A DNA stretch of 64,000 nt. Origin: Collinsella aerofaciens. Its GTDB lineage: Bacteria; Actinomycetota; Coriobacteriia; Coriobacteriales; Coriobacteriaceae. The notes under the pieces are model-generated. The model had not been told where the DNA came from, ran no database searches, and was given only the letters and a program-made list of their open reading frames with translations. The position numbers and the translations under genes are program-made. The stretch is taken from positions 496,001-560,000 of the forward strand of contig NZ_OY725712.1 of NCBI RefSeq assembly GCF_963360655.1, read 5' to 3'. Shown in pieces: positions 30,222 to 39,281 of this stretch (within the stretch, counting starts at the first letter, position 1; the number at the start of each line of letters is the position of its first letter).

Positions 30222-31565
30222 ATGAGCGAACCCCTGCGCACCGTGAACGTCGGTCTGATCGGTCTGGGAACCGTCGGCGGCGGCGTGGCCCGTCTGATCA
30301 AGAGCCACCACGATGAGTACCTGGCAGCCTACGGCATCGACCTTAAGCTGACCCGCGCCTGCGCGCTTGCCTGGGAGCAGGCCGAGGCGGCAGGCATTGA
30401 GCGCGAGGCCTTTACGAGTGACTGGCACGACGTCGTCACCGACCCCGCCGTCGACATCGTCGTCGAGCTGATCGGCGGCGAGCATCCCGCAACCGAGATC
30501 TTCACCACTGCCTTTGAGCACGGCAAGCACGTCGTCTCTGCCAACAAGGCCCTGCTGGGCCGTCATGTCGAGACGCTCGCCGAGAAGGCGCGCGCGTGCG
30601 GCGTGCAGATTAAGTGCGAGGCCAGCTGCGGCGGTGGCATCCCCATCGTGAGCACGCTCGAGCACGACCTGGTGGGCAACAAGATCCTGACCATCGCCGG
30701 CATTCTCAACGGCACCACCAACTACATCCTGTCGCGCATGGACGCCGAGGGCGCCGATTACGCCGACGTGCTCGCCGACGCCCAGGCCAAGGGCTACGCC
30801 GAGGCCGACCCGTCCGCCGACGTCGACGGCTTCGACGCCGCCAGCAAGACGGCCATCCTCGCCTCCATCGGCTTTGGCACCCGCGTGACCACCGATGATG
30901 TGTACCAGCAGGGTATCCGTACCATCGGCGCCGAGGACATCGCCCAGGCCCGCGAGCTCGGCTACACCATTAAGCTGCTCGGCATCGCCCGCAACACCGA
31001 CGCCGGCGTCGACGTCCGCGTGCATCCCACGCTGATCCCCGCCGACCACATGCTTGCCAAGGTCAACGGCGCCATGAACGCTGTCTACGTGGTAGGCGAC
31101 GCCGTGGGCGAGACCATGTTCTACGGTGCCGGCGCAGGCTCCTTCCCCACCGCGAGCGCCGTCGTTGGCGATATCCTATCGCTCTCCGAGCAGATCAGCC
31201 GCGGCGTGGCTCCGCTGCCCGAAATTGAGCCCTATGGCCACAACCTCGCCTTTAAGCCCATGGACGAGCTCCAGACCAAGTACTATGTGCGCCTGAAGGT
31301 CGCCGATCGCGTGGGTGCCCTGTCCGAGACGGTCGACATCTTTGCCAGGCACAACATCTCGATCTCGCTCATCAACCAGGTCGAGGACGGCAAGTCGGGC
31401 GTCAGCGATACCTGCTCGGTCATCTTCCTGACGCACTGCGCGCTCGAGAAGGACGTCCAGGCTGCCGCCGCCGAGCTTGCCAGCGTCGACTGCGTGGCCG
31501 AAGTCGCCAACGTCCTGCGCATCGAGGACGTCGAGGCCTGGACCGAAGGCGTCATGGCGAACTAG
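30222..31565 (+). CDS. hom: Homoserine dehydrogenase
   Basis: Hom reduces aspartate semialdehyde to homoserine with NAD(P)H, at the branch to threonine and methionine. The 447-residue protein has the Rossmann motif GLIGLGTVGGG (11-21), the catalytic core with AGILNGTTNYIL and DVDGFDAASKTA (Lys209), and a C-terminal ACT domain (about 355-430: YVRLKVADRVGALSETVDIF) for threonine feedback. AAGGAGCTATCT precedes the ATG at 30222; an upstream ATG eight codons earlier lacks one. It stands alone between the liv region and a terminator. Confidence 0.95.
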   Translation: MSEPLRTVNVGLIGLGTVGGGVARLIKSHHDEYLAAYGIDLKLTRACALAWEQAEAAGIEREAFTSDWHDVVTDPAVDIVVELIGGEHPATEIFTTAFEHGKHVVSANKALLGRHVETLAEKARACGVQIKCEASCGGGIPIVSTLEHDLVGNKILTIAGILNGTTNYILSRMDAEGADYADVLADAQAKGYAEADPSADVDGFDAASKTAILASIGFGTRVTTDDVYQQGIRTIGAEDIAQARELGYTIKLLGIARNTDAGVDVRVHPTLIPADHMLAKVNGAMNAVYVVGDAVGETMFYGAGAGSFPTASAVVGDILSLSEQISRGVAPLPEIEPYGHNLAFKPMDELQTKYYVRLKVADRVGALSETVDIFARHNISISLINQVEDGKSGVSDTCSVIFLTHCALEKDVQAAAAELASVDCVAEVANVLRIEDVEAWTEGVMAN

Positions 31566-31596
31566 TCCATCAATCGCCTAGCAATACGCGCTTTGA

Positions 31597-31630
31597 GGGC
31601 TCCCGTCCGATGTGGGACGGGAGCCCTTTT
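31597..31630 (+). terminator. Terminator of hom
   Basis: GGGCTCCCGTCC pairs with GGACGGGAGCCC, followed by TTTT; 30 bp after the hom stop. Confidence 0.9.
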
Positions 31631-31780
31631 GTCTCCTGCCCTAAGCACAACGGCAGAGCACATTTGCGCGAGCCGCTCATCGGTAACGCGGGCTACCGTT
31701 CACCGATATGCAAACGCGGCCGATTCCGGCTACCGCTACGCTGTGCTGCGTATGTCCAACCCCCGAAGAATGGAGGCACC

Positions 31781-32530
31781 ATGTTGCTCGAGGGCAAGAA
31801 AGCAATCATCACCGGAGGCACGCGCGGTATCGGCTATGCCATCGCCTGTCGCTTTATCGAGGAGGGCGCCGCCGTCACGGTCTTTGGCTCGCGTCAGGAG
31901 ACTGCCGACGCCGCCGTTGAAAAGCTAGCCGCAGCCTATCCCGAGGCCAAGGTCTGGGGCCGCACCTGCAACCTCACCTCGCTCGAGGCCGTAACCGAGG
32001 CCTTTACCGAGGCAGCCGCCGACATGGGTGGCCTGAACACGGTCGTTAACAACGCCGGCATCTCCCAGCGCTCGCCCCTTTTGGACTACACGGCCGAGGA
32101 GTTCGCCAAAGTCATGGACCTCAACGTCGTCGCCGTCTTTAACGGCCACCAGGCTGCCGCCAAGATCATGACCGAGGCCGGCCACGGCGGCACCATCACC
32201 ACCACGAGCTCGATGGTCGCCAAGTACGGTCAGCCCTCTGGCGTCGGCTACCCCACGTCCAAGTTTGCCGTCAACGGCATGGTCCAGTCGCTCTCGCGCG
32301 AGCTCGCCCCCATGAGTATTCGCGTCAACGCCGTCGCCCCAGGCGTAACCAAGACCGACATGGTCGCCAACCTGCCCGAAGAGGTCATCAAGCCCATCAT
32401 CGCCACCATCCCGCTCGGCCGCATGGGCGAGCCCGAGGACGTCGCCAACGCCTTCGTTTTCCTAGCGAGCGACATGTCATCCTATGTCACGGGCGCCGTG
32501 CTCCCCGTCGACGGAGCCGCCCGCTCCTAA
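31781..32530 (+). CDS. Short-chain dehydrogenase/reductase (FabG-like)
   Basis: A 249-residue classical SDR: cofactor motif TGGTRGIG (11-18), NNAGIS, and the catalytic Tyr157-x-x-x-Lys161 in GYPTSKFAVNG, with a C-terminal segment SSYVTGAVLPVDGA as in 3-oxoacyl-ACP reductases. The Arg after TGGT suits NADPH. Isolated from fatty-acid genes, so the substrate could be another keto compound or a sugar/steroid alcohol. TGGAGGCACC precedes the ATG; longer in-frame extensions run over the hom terminator and are not real. A bidirectional terminator follows. Confidence 0.88.
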   Translation: MLLEGKKAIITGGTRGIGYAIACRFIEEGAAVTVFGSRQETADAAVEKLAAAYPEAKVWGRTCNLTSLEAVTEAFTEAAADMGGLNTVVNNAGISQRSPLLDYTAEEFAKVMDLNVVAVFNGHQAAAKIMTEAGHGGTITTTSSMVAKYGQPSGVGYPTSKFAVNGMVQSLSRELAPMSIRVNAVAPGVTKTDMVANLPEEVIKPIIATIPLGRMGEPEDVANAFVFLASDMSSYVTGAVLPVDGAARS

Positions 32531-32574
32531 AGGTCGCAAGCCACGACTTCGAACCTCAACGAGGCCCAACGCAA

Positions 32575-32613
32575 AAGGCGCGCTGCCTGCATCAACCGCA
32601 GGCAGCGCGCCTT
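32575..32613. terminator. Bidirectional terminator between the SDR and the antiporter
   Basis: AAGGCGCGCTGCCTGC and GCAGGCAGCGCGCCTT form a perfect 16-bp stem. T-rich DNA follows on the plus strand and TTTT on the minus strand, so it can serve both convergent genes. Confidence 0.85.
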
Positions 32614-32651
32614 CTATTATTTGGACGGAACCCGTATCCCGGCATTCCTTA

Positions 32652-34214
32652 CTACTTACCGTCGTCGTCTTCGGCTTCTTCGCGCGCATAGAGTTCCAGC
32701 ATGCGGCGGCGGTATTCGCGCACGGCGAGCTTGGCGCGCTCCAGGCGGCGGCGCTCACGCGGAGTCAGCTCGGACGGGTCAAGCTCATCACCATAGGTCT
32801 TATCGGCAAGCAGGTGCGCCGCATCCACGATGCGGGCATCGATGTGGCCGCTCGCTGCCTCGGCGGAAAGACGCTCGGCAATCGTATCGAGCGTAGGCAG
32901 GCCCTCGAATACGCGACCGTGACCATGCGAGGTCAGCAGCTCGTGCTCGCGTGCGAGCAGGCTCGCCAAATCGTGATGGGCGCGTAGAATGTCGAGCGCA
33001 TCGGATGGATGCTCGGCAACCTCTGCCACGGCAGCGACCGGTGCGGCGTCGACCACGCGGTAGAAGAGCTGCGCGAGCAATGGCATCAAGAACACCGTGA
33101 TGGCACCGGCGGCAACCATGACCGACGCAATATCTTGCGACAGTGCGCCCGCGTTGACGGCCACGCTCGTTACGGCAACGATGATCGGCAGCGCCGTGGT
33201 GCAGTACAGGGCCACGGTAATGCGACCATACGCCGACACATCTCGCGTCGCAGGGCAAATGCTCATAGAGACGAGGATGGGCACGGCGCGAATAATCAAC
33301 AACGCCACGATAAAGCCCGCGAGCAAGCCCGGGCGCGATGCCACGGCCGTCAGGTCGATCTTTGCGCCCGATACGGTAAAGAACACCGGAATCAAAAAGC
33401 CGTAGGCCAGGCCGTCGAGCTTGGTCTCCAGCGTATGGTTGCCCTCGGGGATGATGTAGCGCAAGACAAAGCCGGCGGCAAAAGAACCCAACACGATGTC
33501 GAGATCAAAGACGGCCGAGAATGCCACGAGCGTGACCAGGATGAGCACCGTCAGGCGCACGAAGGTCTGCGACGTGGTATCGGCGCGCTCCTCGACAAAC
33601 GCAAAGAAGCGGCTGCCGACGCGCTTGGAGCGGCTTGGGACCACGGCCAGCAGCACGCAGACTACAGCAAACAAGCCAAGGATTACGAGCGTTTGGATGC
33701 CAGTGCGAGCAGACAGCAGCACCGACATGGCGAGCACGGGACCGAGCTCGCCCCAAGTGCCATACGCGAGAATCGAGTCGCCCACACGCGTGCCGGTGAG
33801 CGAGCGCTCGCGCATGATGGGCACGAGCGTGCCGAGCGCCGTAGAAGTGAGGGCAAGCGTCACGGCGATACCGTCGAAATGACTGACCGAGAACCACGGG
33901 GTAAAGCGCACGGCAAGCCAGGCGATACCAAACGTGACGACCCACGTCGCCAAGCCGTAGCGCCCCTCGACACCCGTGATGCTCTTGGGGTCGATCTCAA
34001 AGCCGGCGAGCAGGAACAAAAAGGCCAGACCGAGCTCGGACACAAGCGAGACCTCGGCATCTACATGGATGACGCCGAGCATATGGGGTCCCAGCACCGC
34101 ACCGAACACGAGCAAAAAGACCGTCTCGGGAACGGGCTTTCCGGGAATCGCCGAGGCAATGAAGGGGCTTGCAAAGGCCACGAGCGCGATGATGGCGAGC
34201 GAAACGAATGCCAT
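32652..34214 (-). CDS. CPA2-type cation:proton antiporter
   Basis: The 520-residue protein has about 12 membrane segments with the Na+/H+-exchanger domain: LGLAFLFLLAGFEIDPKSI, TSTALGTLVPIMRE and FFTVSGAKIDL, the usual CPA2 (KefB/GerN-like) landmarks, so it exchanges K+ or Na+ for protons. The last 120 residues (from about 400) form a charged cytoplasmic tail with histidine-rich RAHHDLASLLAREHELLTSHGHGR and a terminal EEAEDDDGK; this is not a recognisable RCK/TrkA-N domain. AAAGGCA lies before the ATG. It is a single-gene unit divergent from purL. Confidence 0.88.
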   Translation of the reverse strand: MAFVSLAIIALVAFASPFIASAIPGKPVPETVFLLVFGAVLGPHMLGVIHVDAEVSLVSELGLAFLFLLAGFEIDPKSITGVEGRYGLATWVVTFGIAWLAVRFTPWFSVSHFDGIAVTLALTSTALGTLVPIMRERSLTGTRVGDSILAYGTWGELGPVLAMSVLLSARTGIQTLVILGLFAVVCVLLAVVPSRSKRVGSRFFAFVEERADTTSQTFVRLTVLILVTLVAFSAVFDLDIVLGSFAAGFVLRYIIPEGNHTLETKLDGLAYGFLIPVFFTVSGAKIDLTAVASRPGLLAGFIVALLIIRAVPILVSMSICPATRDVSAYGRITVALYCTTALPIIVAVTSVAVNAGALSQDIASVMVAAGAITVFLMPLLAQLFYRVVDAAPVAAVAEVAEHPSDALDILRAHHDLASLLAREHELLTSHGHGRVFEGLPTLDTIAERLSAEAASGHIDARIVDAAHLLADKTYGDELDPSELTPRERRRLERAKLAVREYRRRMLELYAREEAEDDDGK

Positions 34215-34398
34215 GTGATGCCTTTCTCTTGTTTGCGCTTCACTGTAGCACCCTCGCCGTCCTCAACGCGCCGCGAGCTGTCGTATCATAGTGAGGTTTA
34301 CAAACATGTGGCTCAAGGCGACCGCGAGGCTTGCCCCGTAAACCGACCGCTGCCGCATACCGTACCGTACGCCCAACCGATCAGGAAGGCAGGAACCA

Positions 34399-37300
34399 AT
34401 GGTCTCTCGTATCTACGTGGAGAAGAAACCCGGGTTCGACGTCGAGGCTCAGCAGCTCAAGGGCGAGCTGACCGAAATTCTCGGCATCAAGGGCATCGAG
34501 GCCCTGAGGATCATCAACCGCTACGACGTCGAGGGCATCGACGAGGAGCTTTTCCGCTCCTGCGTGCCGACCGTCTTTAGCGAGCCCCAGGTCGATGTGA
34601 CCTACGACGAGCTCCCCGCAAGCGATGGCGCCGTCTTTGCCGTCGAATTCCTGCCTGGCCAGTTTGACCAGCGCGCCGACTCCGCCAGCGAGTGCGTGCA
34701 GCTCATCAGCCAGGGCGAGCGCCCCGCCGTGCGCTCCGCCAAGGTCTATATGATCTCGGGCGCTCTGGACGAAGCCGCCATCGAGTCCATCAAGCACTAC
34801 GTGGTGAACCCCGTCGAGGCGCGCATCGCCTCGCTCGACCTGCCCGAGACGCTGTACATGGAGACTCCCGAGCCCCAGCCCGTCGAGGTGCTCGACGGCT
34901 TCCGCGAGCTCGACGAGGCCGGCCTTGCCGCCTTTATTTCCGATCGCGGCCTTGCCATGGACGAAGCGGATATCGCCTTCTGCCAGCAGTACTTCCGCGA
35001 TGAGGATCGCGACCCCACCATCACCGAAATCCGCGTGATCGACACCTACTGGTCCGACCACTGCCGCCACACCACCTTCGGCACCGTCCTGGACGACGTG
35101 ACGATCGATGATGCCGTGGTGCAGCAGGCCTTCGACCGCTACATGGAGATGCGCCACGAACTCGGTCGCGACGCCAAGCCCGTCTGCCTCATGGACATGG
35201 GCACCATCGGCGCCAAGTACCTTAAGAAGACCGGCGTCATGACCGATGTCGACGAATCCGAGGAGATCAACGCCTGCACCGTCAAGGTGAAGGTCGATGT
35301 CGATGGCGAGGACCAGGACTGGCTGTTCCTGTTTAAGAACGAGACCCACAACCACCCGACCGAGATCGAGCCCTTCGGCGGTGCCGCCACCTGCGTGGGC
35401 GGCGCCATCCGCGACCCGCTCTCGGGCCGCAGCTACGTGTACCAGGCCATGCGTGTCACCGGCGCCGGCGACCCCACCGTCCCCGTGTCCGAGACGCTCG
35501 AGGGCAAGCTGCCGCAGCGTAAGCTCGTAACCACCGCTGCCGCCGGCTACTCCAGCTACGGCAACCAGATCGGCCTTGCCACCGGTCAGGTCAACGAGCT
35601 CTATCACCCCGGCTACGTGGCCAAGCGCATGGAGGTCGGCGCCGTCGTGGGCGCTACCCCGGCAAACCACGTGCGCCGCGAGTGCCCCGCCCCCACCGAC
35701 AAGATCATCCTGCTGGGCGGCCGCACCGGCCGTGACGGCATCGGCGGTGCCACCGGCTCCTCCAAGACCCAGAACACCGAGTCCATCGAGACCTCGGGTG
35801 CTGAGGTCCAGAAGGGCAACGCCCCGGTCGAGCGCAAGCTGCAGCGTCTGTTCCGCCGCGGCGACGCCTGCCGTCTGATCAAGCGCTGCAACGACTTTGG
35901 CGCCGGCGGCGTCTCGGTTGCCGTGGGCGAACTTGCCGACGGCCTGTATGTCGACCTTGATACCGTGACCAAGAAGTACGACGGCCTGGACGGCACCGAG
36001 CTCGCCATCTCCGAGTCCCAGGAGCGTATGGCCTGCGCCGTCGCCGACGGTGACGTCGAGGAGTTCATGGGCTACGCCGCCGAGGAGAACCTCGAGGCGA
36101 CCGTTATCGCCGAGGTTACCGCCGAGCCGCGCATGCGCATGGCCTGGAACGGTGTCGCCATCGTCGACCTATCCCGCGAGTTCCTCAACTCTAACGGCGC
36201 GCCCAAGCACCAGGTCGCCCACGTGTGCGCCCGCAGCGTGTGGCAGCCCAGCTGGGCCGGCACCACGCTTGCCGAGCGCATGACCTCGCTTGTCACCGAC
36301 CTCAACGTTGCCTCCAACAAGGGCCTTTCCGAGCGCTTCGACTCCACCATCGGTGCCGCAACCGTGCTTATGCCCTTTGGCGGCAAGACGCAGCTCACCC
36401 CGAGCTCGGCCATGGTCGCCAAGTTCCCCGTGGACGGCGAGACCACCACGGCAAGCGCCATGGCATGGGGCTTTAACCCCTATCTGATGGAGGCCGACCA
36501 GTTTGCGGGCGCCTACCTGTCCGTGGTCGAGTCCATCGCCAAGCTCGTGGCTGCCGGCTTTGAGCACAAGCGCGCCTACCTCTCCTTCCAGGAGTACTTC
36601 GAGCGCCTGCGCACCGAGGCAGAGCGCTGGGGCAAGCCCACGGCAGCCGTCCTGGGCGCCCTCATGGCCCAGGTCGACCTGGGTGCCGGAGCCATCGGCG
36701 GCAAGGATTCCATGAGCGGCTCGTTTGAGGACGAGGCCGGCGAGCTCAACGTTCCGCCCACCCTGATCAGCTTCGCTGTGGCCGTGGGCCACGCGGCGCG
36801 CGCCGTCTCCCCTGAGTTCAAGGGTCTGACGCACCGCGTCGTCCGCATCGCCCCCGCCACCTACGGCGAGGACTACCGCCCCGACGCCCAGCAGCTGCTC
36901 GCCGCGTTTGACGCCGTCGAGGCGCTCACTGCTACCGGCGACGCCCTGGCCGTCTCCACGCCCGGCTACGGCTGCGGCGCCGAGAGCCTCTTTAAGATGT
37001 GCGTCGGCAACCAGATCGGCATCGAGCTTGCCGAGGACGTGGACGTGGAGAGCCTCTTCACCCCGCTCTACGGCAGCTTTATCGTCGAGCTCGCCGAGAA
37101 CGCCGAGCTACCCGAGGTCGCCGACGGCGTTGTCGTCGAGCCCCTGGGCACCACCGTCGAGGGCTATGTCATCGACACCGGCTCCGAGGTCATCGAGCTC
37201 GCCGAGCTCCAGGAAGCCTGGGAAAGCGGCATCGAGGGCGTCTTTGCCTACCGCAGCGCCGGCGAGACCCCCGAGGTCGAGACCATCGACTTCCGCGCCA

Positions 37301-38145
37301 AGGACATTCACGTGTACGGCGGCGCCAAGATCGCCCGCCCGCGCGTGATCATCCCCGTGTTCCCCGGCAACAACTGCGAGTACGACAGCGCGCGCGCCTT
37401 CCGTGCCGCCGGTGCCGAGGCCGACACCTTCGTGATCAACAACCTCACGCCCGAGGCCGTCGCCGAGAGCACCCACGAGCTTGCCCGCCGCATCCGTGCA
37501 AGCCAGATCGTCATGATCCCCGGCGGCTTCTCGGGCGGTGACGAGCCCGACGGCTCCGCCAAGTTCATCACGGCGTTCTTCCGCGCTCCCGAGGTCACCG
37601 AGGCAGTCCGCGACCTGCTCCAGGCCCGCGATGGCCTGATGCTGGGCATCTGCAACGGCTTCCAGGCTCTGGTCAAGCTCGGCCTGGTGCCCTACGGTGA
37701 CATCGTCGACGCCACGCCCGATGCGCCCACGCTGACGTTCAACACCATCGGTCGCCATCAGAGCCGCCTGGTGCGCACCCGCATCTCGTCCAACCTGTCC
37801 CCATGGCTGTCGCAGTGCAGCCTGGACGACCCCTACACCGTCGCCATCAGCCACGGCGAGGGCCGCTTTGTCGCCAATGACGAAGTACTCGCCCAGCTGA
37901 TCGCCAACGGCCAGGTCGCCACGCAGTACGTGGGCGAGGACGGCAAGCCCAGCATGGATCTTTCCGTCAACCCCAACGGCTCCGCACTCGCCATCGAGGG
38001 CATCACGAGCCCCGACGGCCGCGTCCTGGGCAAGATGGGCCATGCCGAGCGTCGCGGCGACAACCTGTACCGCAACGTGCCCGAGCATGTCCCGGGCGAC
38101 AAGTTCATGCCGATCTTTGAGAGCGGCGTAGCCTACTTCGCCTAA
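34399..38145 (+). CDS. purL: Phosphoribosylformylglycinamidine synthase, single-chain
   Basis: FGAM synthase converts FGAR, glutamine and ATP to FGAM in purine synthesis. At 1,248 residues it is the single-chain type found in clostridia and relatives, combining PurS-, PurL- and PurQ-like parts. Readable are the linker-to-synthase region with ETHNHPTEIEPFGGAATCVGGAIRDP-type glycine-rich motif (about 315-340), a second AIR-synthase half, and the C-terminal class I glutaminase with FPGNNCEYD, MIPGGFSGGDE, and the nucleophile Cys1085 in GICNGFQAL. GGAAGGCAGGAACCA precedes the ATG. No purine riboswitch or pur neighbours are seen; the gene is alone and ends in a strong terminator. Confidence 0.96.
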   Translation: MVSRIYVEKKPGFDVEAQQLKGELTEILGIKGIEALRIINRYDVEGIDEELFRSCVPTVFSEPQVDVTYDELPASDGAVFAVEFLPGQFDQRADSASECVQLISQGERPAVRSAKVYMISGALDEAAIESIKHYVVNPVEARIASLDLPETLYMETPEPQPVEVLDGFRELDEAGLAAFISDRGLAMDEADIAFCQQYFRDEDRDPTITEIRVIDTYWSDHCRHTTFGTVLDDVTIDDAVVQQAFDRYMEMRHELGRDAKPVCLMDMGTIGAKYLKKTGVMTDVDESEEINACTVKVKVDVDGEDQDWLFLFKNETHNHPTEIEPFGGAATCVGGAIRDPLSGRSYVYQAMRVTGAGDPTVPVSETLEGKLPQRKLVTTAAAGYSSYGNQIGLATGQVNELYHPGYVAKRMEVGAVVGATPANHVRRECPAPTDKIILLGGRTGRDGIGGATGSSKTQNTESIETSGAEVQKGNAPVERKLQRLFRRGDACRLIKRCNDFGAGGVSVAVGELADGLYVDLDTVTKKYDGLDGTELAISESQERMACAVADGDVEEFMGYAAEENLEATVIAEVTAEPRMRMAWNGVAIVDLSREFLNSNGAPKHQVAHVCARSVWQPSWAGTTLAERMTSLVTDLNVASNKGLSERFDSTIGAATVLMPFGGKTQLTPSSAMVAKFPVDGETTTASAMAWGFNPYLMEADQFAGAYLSVVESIAKLVAAGFEHKRAYLSFQEYFERLRTEAERWGKPTAAVLGALMAQVDLGAGAIGGKDSMSGSFEDEAGELNVPPTLISFAVAVGHAARAVSPEFKGLTHRVVRIAPATYGEDYRPDAQQLLAAFDAVEALTATGDALAVSTPGYGCGAESLFKMCVGNQIGIELAEDVDVESLFTPLYGSFIVELAENAELPEVADGVVVEPLGTTVEGYVIDTGSEVIELAELQEAWESGIEGVFAYRSAGETPEVETIDFRAKDIHVYGGAKIARPRVIIPVFPGNNCEYDSARAFRAAGAEADTFVINNLTPEAVAESTHELARRIRASQIVMIPGGFSGGDEPDGSAKFITAFFRAPEVTEAVRDLLQARDGLMLGICNGFQALVKLGLVPYGDIVDATPDAPTLTFNTIGRHQSRLVRTRISSNLSPWLSQCSLDDPYTVAISHGEGRFVANDEVLAQLIANGQVATQYVGEDGKPSMDLSVNPNGSALAIEGITSPDGRVLGKMGHAERRGDNLYRNVPEHVPGDKFMPIFESGVAYFA

Positions 38146-38182
38146 TACGTTCCCATCGGGTACAATCCCCTCGGGTAACAAC

Positions 38183-38219
38183 ACCCGCCACCGACGCATC
38201 CGGTGGCGGGTTCTTTTTT
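38183..38219 (+). terminator. Terminator of purL
   Basis: ACCCGCCACCG pairs with CGGTGGCGGGT around ACGCATC, followed by TCTTTTTT. It ends 26 bp before the next start codon. Confidence 0.92.
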
Positions 38220-38244
38220 GCTTCGCGCATGTAGAAAGGACATC

Positions 38245-39180
38245 ATGAAAAGCCGCAAGCCGTATCTCGCCACCCTGCCCGGACTCATCCTGGGCTGTCT
38301 CGTTTGCTGCGCGCTCTGGGGCTCTGCCTTCCCCTGCATCAAAATCGGCTACGGCCTCTTTGGCATTCCCGCGCACGACAGCGCCTCGCAGCTGCTCTTC
38401 GCGGGTCTGCGCTTCACCCTTGCCGGCATGCTGGTCATTGTTGGCATGAGCGTGGCCCAGCGCCGACCGCTCGTTCCGCAAGCGCGTGATATCAAGCCCA
38501 TCTGCATCTTGTCGCTCTTCCAGACCATCGGCCAGTACTTCTTTTTCTACCTTGGTCTCTCCCGTGCAAGCGCTATGTCAAGCTCCATCATCGAGGCCAG
38601 CGCCAACTTCTTGGCTATCCTCTTTGCCGCCCTGGCGTTTCGCACCGAAAAGCTCGATGCGGCCAAGGTGCTCGGCTGCGTACTGGGCTTTGCCGGCGTC
38701 GCGCTCGTCAACCTTTCGGGCGCGGACGGCACCTTTGGCTTTACGCTCGACGGCGAGGGCTTCATCCTGGCCTCCACCGTCGCGGGCGCCCTTTCGACCT
38801 GCCTGATCGGCATCTTCTCGCGCGAGCACGACGGCGTCTTGCTTGCCGGGTGGCAGTTCTTGGTCGGCGGCCTGGCCCTCACCGCCATCGGCTTTATGAT
38901 GGGTGGCGCGCTCTCCCCCACGGCGATTGCCCCCGCCATCGCGCTCATCATCTACATGGCGCTTATCTCCGCGGTCGCCTACTCGCTGTGGTCGCGCCTG
39001 CTTGCCGTCAACCCCGTCAGCCGCGTCTCGGTCTTTGGGTTTATGAACCCCGTCTTTGGTGTGCTGCTGAGCGCGCTGCTGCTCGGCGAGGGTGCTGGCA
39101 CTAGCCCCGTTACCGTCATCGTTGCCCTGCTGTTGGTCTGCAGCGGCATCATCATCGTCAACAAACCCAAAAAAGCTTAA
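38245..39180 (+). CDS. EamA/DMT-family transporter
   Basis: A 311-residue membrane protein with ten predicted segments arranged as two EamA repeats, the drug/metabolite transporter design. Landmarks are GCLVCCALWGSAFPCIKIGYGLFG, SSSIIEASANFLAILFAALAF and the second-half LLAVNPVSRVSVFGFMNPVFGVLLSALLLGE. Relatives export amino acids or small metabolites; the substrate is unknown. AGAAAGGACATC precedes the ATG. It may be read through from purL only if the terminator is leaky. Confidence 0.88.
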   Translation: MKSRKPYLATLPGLILGCLVCCALWGSAFPCIKIGYGLFGIPAHDSASQLLFAGLRFTLAGMLVIVGMSVAQRRPLVPQARDIKPICILSLFQTIGQYFFFYLGLSRASAMSSSIIEASANFLAILFAALAFRTEKLDAAKVLGCVLGFAGVALVNLSGADGTFGFTLDGEGFILASTVAGALSTCLIGIFSREHDGVLLAGWQFLVGGLALTAIGFMMGGALSPTAIAPAIALIIYMALISAVAYSLWSRLLAVNPVSRVSVFGFMNPVFGVLLSALLLGEGAGTSPVTVIVALLLVCSGIIIVNKPKKA

Positions 39181-39281
39181 CGAACTGCCCTTATTTAGCA
39201 GAGGGGATTCATGTACTTTAGCTTAATGGAGTACATCGGTGAGCTGAGGGCCGCCACGCACGCAAGCGTGCACCCCTTTTC

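Noticed and set aside
34215-34398. A purine riboswitch in front of purL
   Set aside because: No purine-aptamer core (the conserved loop-loop and junction sequences) was seen.
33009-34580. A 523-codon plus-strand frame antisense to the antiporter
   Set aside because: Low-complexity basic sequence, overlapping the antiporter and running into purL; a shadow of codon bias.
37108-38481. Minus-strand frames of 457 codons antisense to purL and the EamA gene
   Set aside because: Gly/Ala/Val/Asp-rich shadow composition; purL itself shows all family motifs.
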